The position numbers and the translations under genes were made by a program. Below, one piece after another: positions 26,369 to 35,666 of a stretch of 64,000 nt of DNA. The stretch lies in the NCBI GenBank assembly GCA_963828185.1, contig CAWHDV010000010.1, positions 9,075 through 73,074 of the forward strand, in the 5' to 3' direction. The stretch's first letter is position 1, and each line of letters starts with the position of its first letter. The notes beneath the pieces were generated by a model. It saw nothing but the letters and a program-made list of their open reading frames with translations. It searched no databases and was not told the DNA's origin. The DNA comes from Rhodoblastus sp963828185 (GTDB lineage Bacteria > Pseudomonadota > Alphaproteobacteria > Rhizobiales > Beijerinckiaceae).

Positions 26369-27530
26369 CGCCGCTCTCCTGCCGCGCCTGCCGCGCAGAA
26401 TCGCGCTCATAGGTCGCCAAGGCGGAACAGGCGCCGCAACGGCTGCATCCCGCCTTGACGTCAGCCGCGCGCAAACCGTTCGCCGCGAGCATTTGCGACA
26501 GCGGGCCAAGGATCGCATGCATGAATTCGGCGGCAGGCGGCGGATGGCTTTCCAGCGGCGTGCCGGAAATCGGCACGAAGGGCACGACGAATGGATAGAC
26601 GCCAAGGTGCGCCAGGCGTTGGCAGACGCCAAGGATTTCCGCCGCCGTGTCGCCGAGACCGGCGAGAATATAGGTGGAGACCTGCCCGCGTCCGAACACC
26701 GGAGCCGCTGCGGCAAAGGCCTCAAAATAGCGCTCCACCGAGACCTGCGCCTTGCCAGGCATGATTTTTCGGCGCACTGGCTCGCTAACCGCTTCGAGAT
26801 GCATGCCGAGCGCGTCGGCGCCGGCTTCGCGCAGGCGGCCAAACCACGCGTCGTCGCCCGGCGGCTCGCACTGGACCTGGATCGGCAGATCGACGGCGGC
26901 TTTCACGGCGGCGGCGCTTTCGGCGAGGATCGCCGCGCCGCGATCCTCGCCGGGCGGGGTGCCCGTGGTCATGACCATGTGGCTGACGCCATCAAGCTCC
27001 ACGGCCGCGCGCGCCACTTCGGCCAGTTGCGCCGGAGTCTTGCGCAAAACAGTGCGGCCCGCCGCCAGCGATTGGCCGATGGCGCAGAACCGGCAGGTCT
27101 TGACGCGGCTCTGGTAGCGGATGCAGCTTTGCAGCACGGTGGTGGCGAGCACGTCGCGGCCGTGCAGCGTGGCGATCTGCGAATAGGGCACGCCGTCGGC
27201 GGTCTTGAGTTTGTAAAAGTTCGGCGTCGCTGGAAAACTCGCCTCGCCAATGATGAGGCCGTCACGGCTGATCCTGGCGCGGCCAGCGGCGTCCGGGCGG
27301 TCGATGAGATACGGGCTTTCGAAGGCCGCGGCCGTATAGACGGGTACCATGACCGTCATGCCGTCAATGGTCATGGCCTTGTGATCGGACGGCCCCGCCC
27401 CACCGCGCCGGCTGAGCGCCGCGACGCCCGGATCAGCCAGTCGAACCCCAAAGGACTGCAATTCGTTGATCAGGCGCTCGCTCGGCGAGACCTCCGGCGC
27501 CATGAGCGCTTTCATCATCAGCGGCGACAT
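26358..27530 (-). CDS. Nit1C radical SAM protein, MSMEG_0568 family
   Basis: A 390-residue radical SAM enzyme. The cluster-binding Cys appear as CIRYQSRVKTCRFC, i.e. C-x9-C-x2-C rather than the usual C-x3-C-x2-C. A second Cys group near the C-terminus (CSRCGAC) could hold an auxiliary cluster. The order GEASFPATPNFYKL...GQVSTYILAGLGDT resembles biotin synthase/lipoyl synthase-like TIM barrels. Reaction unknown. Its 5' end overlaps the nitrilase gene by about 70-98 bases; starts at 27530, 27515 or 27503 are possible. Confidence 0.88.
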   Translation of the reverse strand: MSPLMMKALMAPEVSPSERLINELQSFGVRLADPGVAALSRRGGAGPSDHKAMTIDGMTVMVPVYTAAAFESPYLIDRPDAAGRARISRDGLIIGEASFPATPNFYKLKTADGVPYSQIATLHGRDVLATTVLQSCIRYQSRVKTCRFCAIGQSLAAGRTVLRKTPAQLAEVARAAVELDGVSHMVMTTGTPPGEDRGAAILAESAAAVKAAVDLPIQVQCEPPGDDAWFGRLREAGADALGMHLEAVSEPVRRKIMPGKAQVSVERYFEAFAAAAPVFGRGQVSTYILAGLGDTAAEILGVCQRLAHLGVYPFVVPFVPISGTPLESHPPPAAEFMHAILGPLSQMLAANGLRAADVKAGCSRCGACSALATYERDSARQARQESGDDF

Positions 27531-28497
27531 GCTTGCATCTCCCGACTGTGTCCGAGAAATTTTCCGCCGCCGCATGCAAAGGCGCGGCGGCGCGATTGTC
27601 GAGATTGAGGCTCAACAGCTCCGGGCGGGCGTAGTGGCCGACGGAATCCATCATGCGTTTGCGCTTGACGATCAGGCTCATGTCGAGATCGGCGACCAGA
27701 AGCCCTTCGCCGTGGGTCAATGGCGGCGCGAGATGCCGGCCTTCGGGCGAGACGATAGCCGTCATGCATCCGCCGGTCAGCGCCTTGCGCAGCGCCTCGT
27801 CCGGGGCGATTTTTTCGATTTGCGTCTCGGTCAGCCAGCCCGTGGAATTGACGACAAAACAGCCGGATTCCAACGCATGGTGGCGGATCGTCACCTCGAT
27901 CTGCTCGGCGAAAATCGGCCCCACCAGCGAGCCGGGAAATTGCGCCACATGGATTTCCTCATGCTGCGCCATCAAGGCGTAGCGGGCGAGCGGATTATAA
28001 TGCTCCCAGCAAGCCAGCGCCCCGATGCGTCCGATGGCTGTCTCGACCACGCGCAATCCCGAGCCGTCGCCCTGCCCCCAGATCATCCGCTCGTGATAGG
28101 TCGGCGTGATCTTGCGGCGCTTCAGCACGAGTTCGCCGCTGGCGTCGAAGATCAACTGCGCATTGTAAAGCGAACCGTGATCGCGCTCGTTGACGCCGAT
28201 CGCGATCACCATGGCGAATTTCCGCGCCGCCGCCGACAAGGCCTCGGTCTCCGGACCCGGCGCGGTCACCGCGTTTTCGTAGAGTCGCACGTGCTCGCCG
28301 CCGGTCAGCGCCGGCGGACGCACAAAGGAAAAATAGGGATACCAAGGCAGGAACGTTTCGGGGAAGACGACCAGTTTCGCGCCCCTGCCGGCGGCCTCGG
28401 CGATCGCCGCCAGCACCCGGTCGAGCGTTCCGGTCACCGTCTCCAGGTCCGGCGCGATCTGCGCCGCCGCGACGCGGATCATTGAAGAGGAACCCAT
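27433..28497 (-). CDS. Nit1C nitrilase, Nit6803-like
   Basis: A 354-residue member of the nitrilase superfamily that hydrolyses nitriles to carboxylate and ammonia. The catalytic triad is visible: Glu (VVFPETFLPWYP), Lys (LVLKRRKITPTYHERMIWG) and Cys (GALACWEHYNPLARY). In other bacteria Nit1C clusters have been linked to growth on cyanide as nitrogen source. The start at 28497 has GAGGGG about seven bases upstream. The last 45 or so residues are low in conservation and overlap the radical SAM frame. Confidence 0.92.
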   Translation of the reverse strand: MGSSSMIRVAAAQIAPDLETVTGTLDRVLAAIAEAAGRGAKLVVFPETFLPWYPYFSFVRPPALTGGEHVRLYENAVTAPGPETEALSAAARKFAMVIAIGVNERDHGSLYNAQLIFDASGELVLKRRKITPTYHERMIWGQGDGSGLRVVETAIGRIGALACWEHYNPLARYALMAQHEEIHVAQFPGSLVGPIFAEQIEVTIRHHALESGCFVVNSTGWLTETQIEKIAPDEALRKALTGGCMTAIVSPEGRHLAPPLTHGEGLLVADLDMSLIVKRKRMMDSVGHYARPELLSLNLDNRAAAPLHAAAENFSDTVGRCKHVAADDESAHGAGGLAERAPDQRIAVLWGSTG

Positions 28498-28545
28498 GGT
28501 CAACCCCTCGCAAGGCGCTTTCACAAGGTCCAAACGCTCCCGGAC

Positions 28546-29028
28546 CTACAGGGTCCAGGTATTGAGGATGAAGGCGTTGGCCTTGCGGTGCAGCAGCACG
28601 ATGTCGAGCACATCCAGCGGCGAGATCGGCGTTATGCCCGGAAGCAGCGCGCCCTCGCCATGCCCGTAAAGCGCCTGCAAGGCGAAGCGGCAGGCGTAGA
28701 CCTTGCCGCCGTCGGTCATGATTTTATCGATGCGGTTGGCGAAATTCTGATGACCCGGAAAAGCTTCGTCGCCGAGCTTCGGAAAGCCACGCTGCACGCC
28801 CAGCGTCACGCCCGGTCCGTAAAGCAGCACCGACACTTCAAAGCCCTTCTGGATCAGCCGCGAGGCCTGCAACAGATTGACCAGGCCGATCGACCCCTCG
28901 AAGGCCACCGTATGAAAGGTGACGAGCGCTTTTTCGCCTGGCTCGGCCTTCACATCCTCAAAAACCTTCTCTTCGTAATCGACGAGAAATTCGCCCTTTT
29001 GATTGGCGGGCCTGGTCACGGCTGGCAT
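28546..29028 (-). CDS. Nit1C leader protein, MSMEG_0572/Sll0783 family
   Basis: A 160-residue DsrE-like-sized protein (EKALVTFHTVAFEGSIGLVN; LQASRLIQKGFEVSVLLYGPG; VYACRFALQALYGHGEGALL) of the MSMEG_0572/Sll0783 'nitrogen starvation response' family. Function unknown; always first in Nit1C. The ATG at 29028 has GGAGG seven bases upstream. It is the first gene after the sigma-54 promoter at 29086-29100, giving a leader of about 47 bases. Confidence 0.9.
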   Translation of the reverse strand: MPAVTRPANQKGEFLVDYEEKVFEDVKAEPGEKALVTFHTVAFEGSIGLVNLLQASRLIQKGFEVSVLLYGPGVTLGVQRGFPKLGDEAFPGHQNFANRIDKIMTDGGKVYACRFALQALYGHGEGALLPGITPISPLDVLDIVLLHRKANAFILNTWTL

Positions 29029-29085
29029 CGGTCTGCCTCCCTCGATGAATGGCGGCGACCGCCGCCCCTGGCGGGGGTTTCTCAC

Positions 29086-29100
29086 GCAATCGGCGTGCCA
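29086..29100 (-). promoter_or_regulatory. Sigma-54 (-24/-12) promoter of the Nit1C operon
   Basis: Read on the minus strand the bases are TGGCACGCCGATTGC, an exact match to the TGGCAC-N5-TTGC consensus with correct spacing. Transcription would begin near 29075, 47 bases before the first Nit1C start codon. This implies RpoN dependence and an NtrC-like activator. Confidence 0.85.
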
Positions 29101-29195
29101 ACATTTGGCCAGTCAATAAAATCAGCGCTCACATCAAAATTGCAATCATTTATGCAGTCATTTTAGATGGCTGGCGCCTGTTTTGCGACCATATA

Positions 29196-29215
29196 AATTA
29201 GGCATTTTGCTAATT
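29196..29215. promoter_or_regulatory. Inverted repeat AATTAG-N8-CTAATT
   Basis: A six-base perfect inverted repeat in the AT-rich part of the divergent region, 125 bases before the MocR start and about 100 bases upstream of the sigma-54 promoter. A candidate operator for the MocR protein; inference only. Confidence 0.35.
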
Positions 29216-29340
29216 ATTTGCGCGTGTTATTGCCATGCATCCGCTTCGTTGCGACCAAAGTTCAGGCCCCGCGGATCGTGACAATAATGAACGCAACAAT
29301 ATACAGTCATTCGGCCTCAAAGTTCCAGGGATCGAAGCGC

Positions 29341-30729
29341 ATGAACGGCTGGACCCCCGATATCGCCGCGAGCGACAAGCCGCATTATATCGCCATCGCC
29401 GACGCTATCGAGGAAGACGTCCGGAGCGGACGCCTCGCTTCCGGCGCGCGGCTGCCGGCGCAGCGCAAATTGGCGAAACTTCTCGCCATCGACTTCACCA
29501 CCGTGGCGCGCGGCTATGTCGAGGCGGCTCGGCGCGGCCTCATTTCATCGACCGTCGGCCAGGGCACCTTCGTCCAGAAGCAGGCCGCCGTGACAAAGCC
29601 GCCGCTTGCCGGCCCGCTGCGGCACGATCCGCCGGACTTCACCATGAACCTTCCGCCGGAGCCGGACGATCCGGACCTGATCGAGCGCATGCGCGGCGGG
29701 TGGGCTGAAGTCGGGCGCGACCTCCTGGCGCTGATGCGCTATCAGCGCTTCGGCGGCGCCCCGGCCGACAAGGACGCGGCGTCCAATTGGCTCGGCCGCC
29801 GCGCGCTGGTGCCAACGCAAGAGCGCATTTTCGTCACGCCAGGCGCCCACGCCGCGCTGATGGGAATTTTCAGCGTCCTCGCGCGGCCAGGCGACACGGT
29901 TTTGTCGGAAGCGATCACCTATCCCGGCGCGCGCTCGATCGCCGCGCAACTCGGGCTCAATCTCATCGGCTTGCCGATGGATCGCGACGGCGTCGAGCCG
30001 GAAGCGCTGAACGAGGCCTGCCAAAAATTACGGCCGAAGGCGCTTTACCTCAACCCGACCTTGCAGAACCCGACCACCCTGACGGTTCCGCCAGCGCGGC
30101 GGACCGAGATCGCCGCGATCTGCCGCCATCATGGCGTCGCCATCGTCGAGGACGACGCCTATGGTTTCATCCCGCCGCATGGGCCGCCCCCTTTCGCCGC
30201 GCTTGCGCCCGACATGACCTGGCATGTGGCCGGCCTGGCGAAATGCATCGGCGCGGGCCTCCGCGCCGCCTATGTCGTGGCGCCGACGGCGCGGGAGGGC
30301 TGGCCGTTCGTCGGCGCCATGCGCACCGCCAATGTCATGGCCTCCCCGCTCACCGTCGCGCTGGCGACGCGCTGGATCGAGGACGGCACGGCCGACGCCA
30401 TCTTGCAATTCAACCGCTCCGAGACCACCGCGCGACAGGCGCTCGCGGCGCGCATCCTGCCGCCAGGCAGCTACCGCGCCGACCCCTTGAGTTTTTGTCT
30501 CTGGGCGCCATTGCCGGAGGGCTGGACGCGCTCCGCCTTCCTCGGCCACATGCGCTCGACCGGAATGGGCGTCGTCACCAGCGACGCCTTCACGGTGAGC
30601 GGCCAACCGCCCGAGGCGGTGCGCATCTGCCTCGGCGGCCCGATCACTCGCGCCAAGCTCGCCCATGCGCTGGAATTCATGGCGCATGCGCTCGACGAAG
30701 GACCATCGCTAGCTTCAACCTTCCTGTGA
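29341..30729 (+). CDS. MocR-family regulator (GntR helix-turn-helix fused to aminotransferase fold)
   Basis: A 462-residue protein: an N-terminal winged helix (YIAIADAIEEDVRSGRLASGARLPAQRKLAKLL; GRGY/TTVARGYVEAARRGLI) joined to a type I PLP aminotransferase-like domain (TPGAHAALMGIFSVLARPGD; LYLNPTLQNPTT; IVEDDAYG; VAGLAKCIGAGLRAAY with the PLP Lys). MocR proteins sense PLP or an amino compound. It is transcribed divergently from Nit1C and is its likely regulator. I chose the ATG at 29341; an upstream ATG at 29287 and an open frame to 29218 exist. Confidence 0.87.
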   Translation: MNGWTPDIAASDKPHYIAIADAIEEDVRSGRLASGARLPAQRKLAKLLAIDFTTVARGYVEAARRGLISSTVGQGTFVQKQAAVTKPPLAGPLRHDPPDFTMNLPPEPDDPDLIERMRGGWAEVGRDLLALMRYQRFGGAPADKDAASNWLGRRALVPTQERIFVTPGAHAALMGIFSVLARPGDTVLSEAITYPGARSIAAQLGLNLIGLPMDRDGVEPEALNEACQKLRPKALYLNPTLQNPTTLTVPPARRTEIAAICRHHGVAIVEDDAYGFIPPHGPPPFAALAPDMTWHVAGLAKCIGAGLRAAYVVAPTAREGWPFVGAMRTANVMASPLTVALATRWIEDGTADAILQFNRSETTARQALAARILPPGSYRADPLSFCLWAPLPEGWTRSAFLGHMRSTGMGVVTSDAFTVSGQPPEAVRICLGGPITRAKLAHALEFMAHALDEGPSLASTFL

Positions 30730-30964
30730 AACGTCCTCATCGTTCAGAGGCGCTGACGGTCGGAATGCAGGCTTAGGTTGAACGGAAGGTTTGAGCGGAC
30801 GAGCGGACGTAGGCGTAACGTTAAGATTGCGCCTGCTCCGATCAGACGCCCTCAGTCGCGACGTCGGTGGCCCCGATTGGATGAGCGGCGATGCGCCAGC
30901 TCAACCGCAGGCCGTCAAGAAAGGGGCGCGCGCCGGCTTCGGTGGGCAATATCGATTTTCGACT

Positions 30965-32757
30965 TTACGATTCGGCGCGCTCTCCAGCGGGGCATGTTTT
31001 GCGGGTCAAATTAAACGCGCAGTTGATCAGACCGACGTGGCTAAAGGCCTGCGGAAAATTCCCCAGCATACGTCCGGTGAGTGGATCGACTTCTTCAGCC
31101 AGCAGACCGACGTCGTTGCAGCGGCGGACCAGGCGTTCGAACAACGCGCGCGCCTCCATGTAGCGGCCCTGCAAGACGTAATTATCGACAAGCCAGAAGC
31201 TGCACGCCAAAAAAGCGCCTTCGCCCGCCGGCAAGCCATCGACGGCGTCATCGGGTTCGTAGCGCAGAACGAATTCGCCGTCGATCAGCAGCTTGGCCTC
31301 GATCGCGCGGAGCGTTCCTTGCACCCGCGGATCATCAGCGGGAAGGAAGCCAACGAGCGGAATCAACAATAGGCTGGCGTCGAGCCGCTTGGAGCCATAG
31401 GCCTGCACAAAACTGTCAAGGTCGCGGTCGAAACCGCGATCACAGACTTCGGCATGAATTTTGTCGGCGATCTTGCGCCAACGCTGGCGCGAGTCTCCAA
31501 ACGCTTGCGTATTCAGCTCATGCGCGGCGCGATCGAACGCGACCCAGGCCATAACCTTTGAGTGAACGAAGTGCTGCCGCCCTCCGCGCACCTCCCATAT
31601 GCCCTCATCCGGCTTGCGCCAAACCTTGGCCAGATAGTTCATGATAATCGGCCGCACCGCGTGAGCGCGTTCGGCGGCGCCATGCCGGCCTTGAGCGTCT
31701 GAAACATCGCATCGGCGATTTCGCCGAAAACATCGAGTTGCGCCTGATCGTAGGCGGCATTGCCAATGCGCACCGGAGATGACTTCTCATATCCGGCCAG
31801 CCAAGGGACAGTCAGTTCCGGCAGCCAACGCTCCCCGCCCACGCCGTACATGATTTGCGCCTGTTCCGGGCTGCCGGCGACAGCCCGGACCAGCCAGTCT
31901 CGCCAAGCATAAGCTTCCTCGTAATAGCCGAGTTGCATGAAGGCCAGCAGTGTGAACGTGGCGTCCCGCAGCCAGCAATAGCGATAATCCCAGTTCCGCA
32001 CGCCGCCCAGGCGCTCGGGAAGCGACGTCGTGGCCGCTGCGACGATGCCGCCCGTGGGAGCGTAGGTCAAAGCCTTCAAGGTGATGAGCGAGCGTTTGAC
32101 CGCTTCCGTCCAGGGCCCCACATCGGGACAGCGATCGCTCCATTGCCGCCAGAACGTCTCAGCATCCTCCAACGCCTTGAAAGGATCGATCGGCGCCGGC
32201 GGAGTTTGATTGGAGGCGCCATAGGATAGCGCGAAAGGAACCGACTGGCCTGCCTCGACCGTAAACTCGCCGAGCGTCTTGAGGTCTTCGCCACGGAGCG
32301 GAACGGGCGTTCGCAGGACCAAACGCTCCGGCCCCGCGATTGCGTTGATGGCGCCGTCGTCGAGCCGGTTCACCCATGGCACGGTCGCTCCATAGTTGAA
32401 ACGCACCACAAATTCAGTGCGAAAGTCCACGCGCCCCGACCGGCCGATGACAATCCGCACAAGATGGGCGCCGTCTCCCGGCGGCATGAAATCGATGACC
32501 GCGGCGCGGCCGCCCTCCGTCCGGAATTCGGTCTCCAGCACCAGCGTGCCGGGCCGATAGCGCCGGCTGGCCGAAGCAGTCGAATCCTTCGGAGCAATAA
32601 GCCATCGTCCGTTGTCGTCCGCGCCGAGCAGCGAGGCGAAGCACGCCGCTGAATCGAAGCGGGGCCAGCATAACCAGTCGATCGAGCCATCGCGGCCGAC
32701 CAAGGCCGCCGTCTTGCAGTCGCCGATCAGCGCGTAATCTTCAATCCGCATCGGCAT
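30965..32757 (-). pseudogene. GH15-family glycoside hydrolase (trehalase/glucoamylase-like), frameshifted
   Basis: Two adjoining frames make one GH15 protein. The N-terminal piece (32757-31639, 372 codons) has the family opening RIEDYALIGDCKTAALVG and the (alpha/alpha)6 barrel motif NWDYRYCWLRDATFTLLA. The C-terminal piece (from about 31690 to 30965) continues with KVWRKPDEGIWEVRGGRQHF and HSKVMAWVAFDRA. The break, around 31660-31690 after GMAPPN, needs a shift equal to the loss of one base. It is either a real pseudogene or an assembly error. Intact enzymes hydrolyse trehalose or alpha-glucans. No operon partners. Confidence 0.82.
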
Positions 32758-32978
32758 CGCATTTCGCTCGCATAAGATACGCGCCGGCTGTCGACGTTAA
32801 AACTTGGAGGAGGCGAGTTCAAGCATCGCCGCCGGCCATGAAGACGGCGGCGACGCCAACAGCCTGGGCGTCAATCCGTTGTTCAAAATGGCGCATGACC
32901 TTGCTCCGTCTGCATGAGCAACGCCTTCGCCCCAATATTCCGGGCTCGACCCGACCCCATATTTTGCCGGCATGTTCA

Positions 32979-34544
32979 TCAGGGCTTCCGCCCAATCGAG
33001 GAACGATCGTCGCCCGACAACTCGGCCAAAGCGCGCGCCGCCATTGCATTCGAATCCGCTGGATCGGCGGTCGGATAAAGTTCGCTCAGCGGACGGGAAG
33101 CGCCGTCGGGACCGACAATTCGCACATGAAAACGCCGAAGCCGCCTTGGATGCGGCACGCCGCAGCTATGCGCAATCACCTCTACGTCATGCCGCATGTT
33201 GCGGCAATAATTCGCCACGCGCACAGCCTTGTCCGTGGGGTCGAGGCCCTTTTGCAATCTCTTGTCATGCGTGGTGACGCCGGTGGGGCAAGTGTTCTTG
33301 TTGCATTTCAGGGATTGGATGCAGCCGAGCGCGAACATGAAGCCGCGCGCTGAATTGGCGAATGTCGCGCCAGCGCAAAGCGCCCAAGCGACTTCGGCCG
33401 GCGTCGTGAGTTTTCCGGAGGCGATGATCGGAATGCGTTCGGCCAGACCGTGCTTCTTGACGATGTCGCGCACCAGCGGCAGGGATTCGCGTATGGAAAG
33501 TCCGACATTGTCCATCAGCGCCATCGGGGCGGCGCCGGTGCCGCCATCGCCCGAATCCAGCGTGAAAAAATCTGGCCCGACGCCGCGCGCGACAATTCGC
33601 GCCATCAGGTCGTCGAGCCAGCCGTAGGCTCCGACGACGGCCTTCACGCCGACAGGCTTGCCGGTGATTTTCTTGACCCTGTCGATGAATGCGAGCAATT
33701 GCTCGTTATTGTTGATCTCGGGGTGGCGGTTGGGGCTGATGGAATCCTCACCAACCGGAATGCCTCGTATCGCCGCGATTTCCGGCGTGACTTTCACCCC
33801 GGGCAGGATGCCGCCCTTGCCGGGCTTGGCGCCCTGTGAAAGCTTGATCTCGAACATCCTGACCTGCGGAACGGCCGCAAGTTCGCGCAATTTTTCCTCG
33901 CTCAACGTCCCGTCGTCGTTGCGCACGCCGTATTTGGCGGTGCCGATCTGGAAGACGATGTCCGCCCCTCCCGCGAGATGGTGGGGAGAAAGACCGCCCT
34001 CGCCGGTGTTGAGCCAGCACCCCGCCATTTTGGCTCCTTTCGACAAGGCCAGCACCGCCGGCGCGGAAAGCGCGCCGAAGCTCATGCCGGAAATATTGAA
34101 GAAGGATTTTGCCTCGTAAGGGTTTGGCGTATCCGGCCCGATGACGAAATGCGGCGTGGACTCGATATCCTCGTCGAGGGTGGGATAGGGGCAGTTCACG
34201 AAGATCGGCGTCCCGGCTTCCTTGATATATTTGGTCGAGCCGAAGGCGACGGTGAAATCGCAGTCCTTGGAGGCCCTTTCGACCCAATTGCGCTCGGCGC
34301 GATTGAACGGAAGCTCCTCGCGATCCATGGCGAAGAAATATTGCCGGAAAAATTCGCCCAATGCGCTGAAAATATACCGCATGTGGCCGATCAGCGGGTA
34401 GTTGCGCAAGATGGCGTCGCGGCTTTGCCGCCGGTCAAGCAAAATGACGCCCGTAGCCAGCAGCGCGCAGCAAAATAAAGCGAAAACGAACAGCGTCGAC
34501 AAAAAATCCAGGGTTTTCATGACCGAGGATGCGATAATCATCAT
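32979..34544 (-). CDS. FMN-binding glutamate synthase-like protein, membrane-anchored
   Basis: A 521-residue protein with an N-terminal membrane helix (FLSTLFVFALFCCALLATGVILL) followed by a GltS-type (beta/alpha)8 FMN domain: FFNISGMSFGALSAPAVLALSKGA, GEGGLSPHH, SQGAKPGKGGILPG, TLDSGDGGTGAAP. The 3Fe-4S ligands are visible as CIQSLKCNKNTCPTG. It lacks the glutaminase domain, so it cannot be a complete glutamate synthase; the substrate is unknown. Near the N-terminus Met9 is an alternative start. It is a single gene. Confidence 0.88.
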   Translation of the reverse strand: MMIIASSVMKTLDFLSTLFVFALFCCALLATGVILLDRRQSRDAILRNYPLIGHMRYIFSALGEFFRQYFFAMDREELPFNRAERNWVERASKDCDFTVAFGSTKYIKEAGTPIFVNCPYPTLDEDIESTPHFVIGPDTPNPYEAKSFFNISGMSFGALSAPAVLALSKGAKMAGCWLNTGEGGLSPHHLAGGADIVFQIGTAKYGVRNDDGTLSEEKLRELAAVPQVRMFEIKLSQGAKPGKGGILPGVKVTPEIAAIRGIPVGEDSISPNRHPEINNNEQLLAFIDRVKKITGKPVGVKAVVGAYGWLDDLMARIVARGVGPDFFTLDSGDGGTGAAPMALMDNVGLSIRESLPLVRDIVKKHGLAERIPIIASGKLTTPAEVAWALCAGATFANSARGFMFALGCIQSLKCNKNTCPTGVTTHDKRLQKGLDPTDKAVRVANYCRNMRHDVEVIAHSCGVPHPRRLRRFHVRIVGPDGASRPLSELYPTADPADSNAMAARALAELSGDDRSSIGRKP

Positions 34545-35055
34545 GGACCGACACCCTCAATTGTTTCGTGTTCTGCGCGCATAACGGGCCGTCATGCCTT
34601 GCTCTTCGACGCGATCCAGGGAAAAACATGGACAGCGGGTCCGTGCTGGAAGTGACGCGCGGCGTGGTGTTCCTCCGCTTGTTCGTTCGCGGCGCGCCGA
34701 TGTTACAAAAACAGGATGGGAAAACGCAAAGCTGGCCGCATGCGCCGCCTGTTCACGCCGCTCGCGGCGCACTAACGACTTCCGGAAAGTCTCGCGGTGG
34801 CAAACGAGGCGGCCCTCGGTCGCCTAGCCGAGCGCTTGGGGGCGCGGCCTGAAAACCTCGACCGTCGCCGCGAAACCGTCGTCGCGAAAAAATCAACGGC
34901 ACGGCGCGCCGACGCCGCGGCCAAGGCTTCTCAATCAGCATCGACCATCCAAAATCGGCAAAGGCCCGGACGCGAGCATGCGCCGACGACGACCGCTCAT
35001 CACAGGGCGCAGCGGCTGTCGACTTGAACGCCGTCCTTGATACATGGCGTTCGAG
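34545..35055. other. Intergenic region without a convincing gene
   Basis: 511 bases. Short open frames occur on the plus strand (for example 34797-35027, Arg/Ala-rich) but none has a recognisable domain, a good ribosome site or a consistent neighbour. I see no RNA gene or clear terminator. Confidence 0.4.
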
Positions 35056-35640
35056 TCAGGCTGGTCCGGTCCGATAGCCGGCTTCGGTCAACAACTGACG
35101 AACGGCTTCTTCATTGAGTTCATAGGCGCCCTCGCCGAAATGGTGGCGGCGGATTCGCCCCCGCGCATCGATGAAATAGAACGCCGGCCAATATTGGTTG
35201 CCGAAGGCGCGCCAAATCGCGTAGTCGTTGTCCTGCACGACCGGATAGCGAATGCCGAAACGCTCGATGGCGCTGCGGACGTTGCCGGAAATCTTTTCAT
35301 AGGCGAATTCCGGCGTATGCACGCCGATCACCGTCAGGCCGCGGTCGTGATACTTTGCATGCCAGTCGCGCACGTAGGGCAGAGTGCGCTGGCAATTGAT
35401 GCAGGAATAGGTCCAGAAATCGACGAGAACGACTCTGCCGCGCAAGGCTTCGCGGGTTAGCGGCGCGGAATTGAACCATTTGCCGCCACCCGCCAAGGCC
35501 GGCATTTCGCCCTCGACGGCAAGCGTTTCTGCGCGCGCGGGACCGGCGCCCAGGGCTAGAGCCGCGGCCCCGACGAAAGCCGCGCCGAGGCTTTGCCGGC
35601 GGGTCAGCGCCGGGGAGGAAATCGGCAGCACATTCTTCAT
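35056..35640 (-). CDS. Exported thioredoxin-fold (redoxin/TlpA-like) protein
   Basis: A 194-residue protein with a Tat-like leader (TRRQSLGAAFVGAAALALGAGPARA) and a thioredoxin-like fold. The redox motif is SCINC (C-x2-C) in the context DFWTYSCINCQRTLPYV, as in DipZ/TlpA-like periplasmic thiol proteins, with a cis-Pro region (NQYWPAFYFID). It probably reduces or isomerises disulfides outside the cytoplasm. A short frame directly upstream may form a unit with it. Confidence 0.85.
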   Translation of the reverse strand: MKNVLPISSPALTRRQSLGAAFVGAAALALGAGPARAETLAVEGEMPALAGGGKWFNSAPLTREALRGRVVLVDFWTYSCINCQRTLPYVRDWHAKYHDRGLTVIGVHTPEFAYEKISGNVRSAIERFGIRYPVVQDNDYAIWRAFGNQYWPAFYFIDARGRIRRHHFGEGAYELNEEAVRQLLTEAGYRTGPA

Positions 35641-35666
35641 CTTCGTCTCCTGTCGTCGAGGGCTAT

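Larger units (their letters stand above)
29029..29340. other. Divergent control region between Nit1C and the MocR gene
   Basis: 312 bases holding a -24/-12 promoter for Nit1C (29086-29100), a TGCA-N8-TGCA dyad (29141-29156) and an AATTAG-N8-CTAATT inverted repeat (29196-29215). The layout fits joint control by a nitrogen enhancer-binding protein and by the divergent MocR regulator. Confidence 0.55.

Noticed and set aside
29141..29156. NtrC enhancer site upstream of Nit1C
   Set aside because: The TGCA halves are eight rather than nine bases apart and lack the inner C/G pairs; kept only as an unexplained dyad.
34797..35027. 76-codon plus-strand frame between the FMN protein and the thioredoxin-like gene
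   Set aside because: No ribosome site, Arg/Ala-rich, and no family resemblance.
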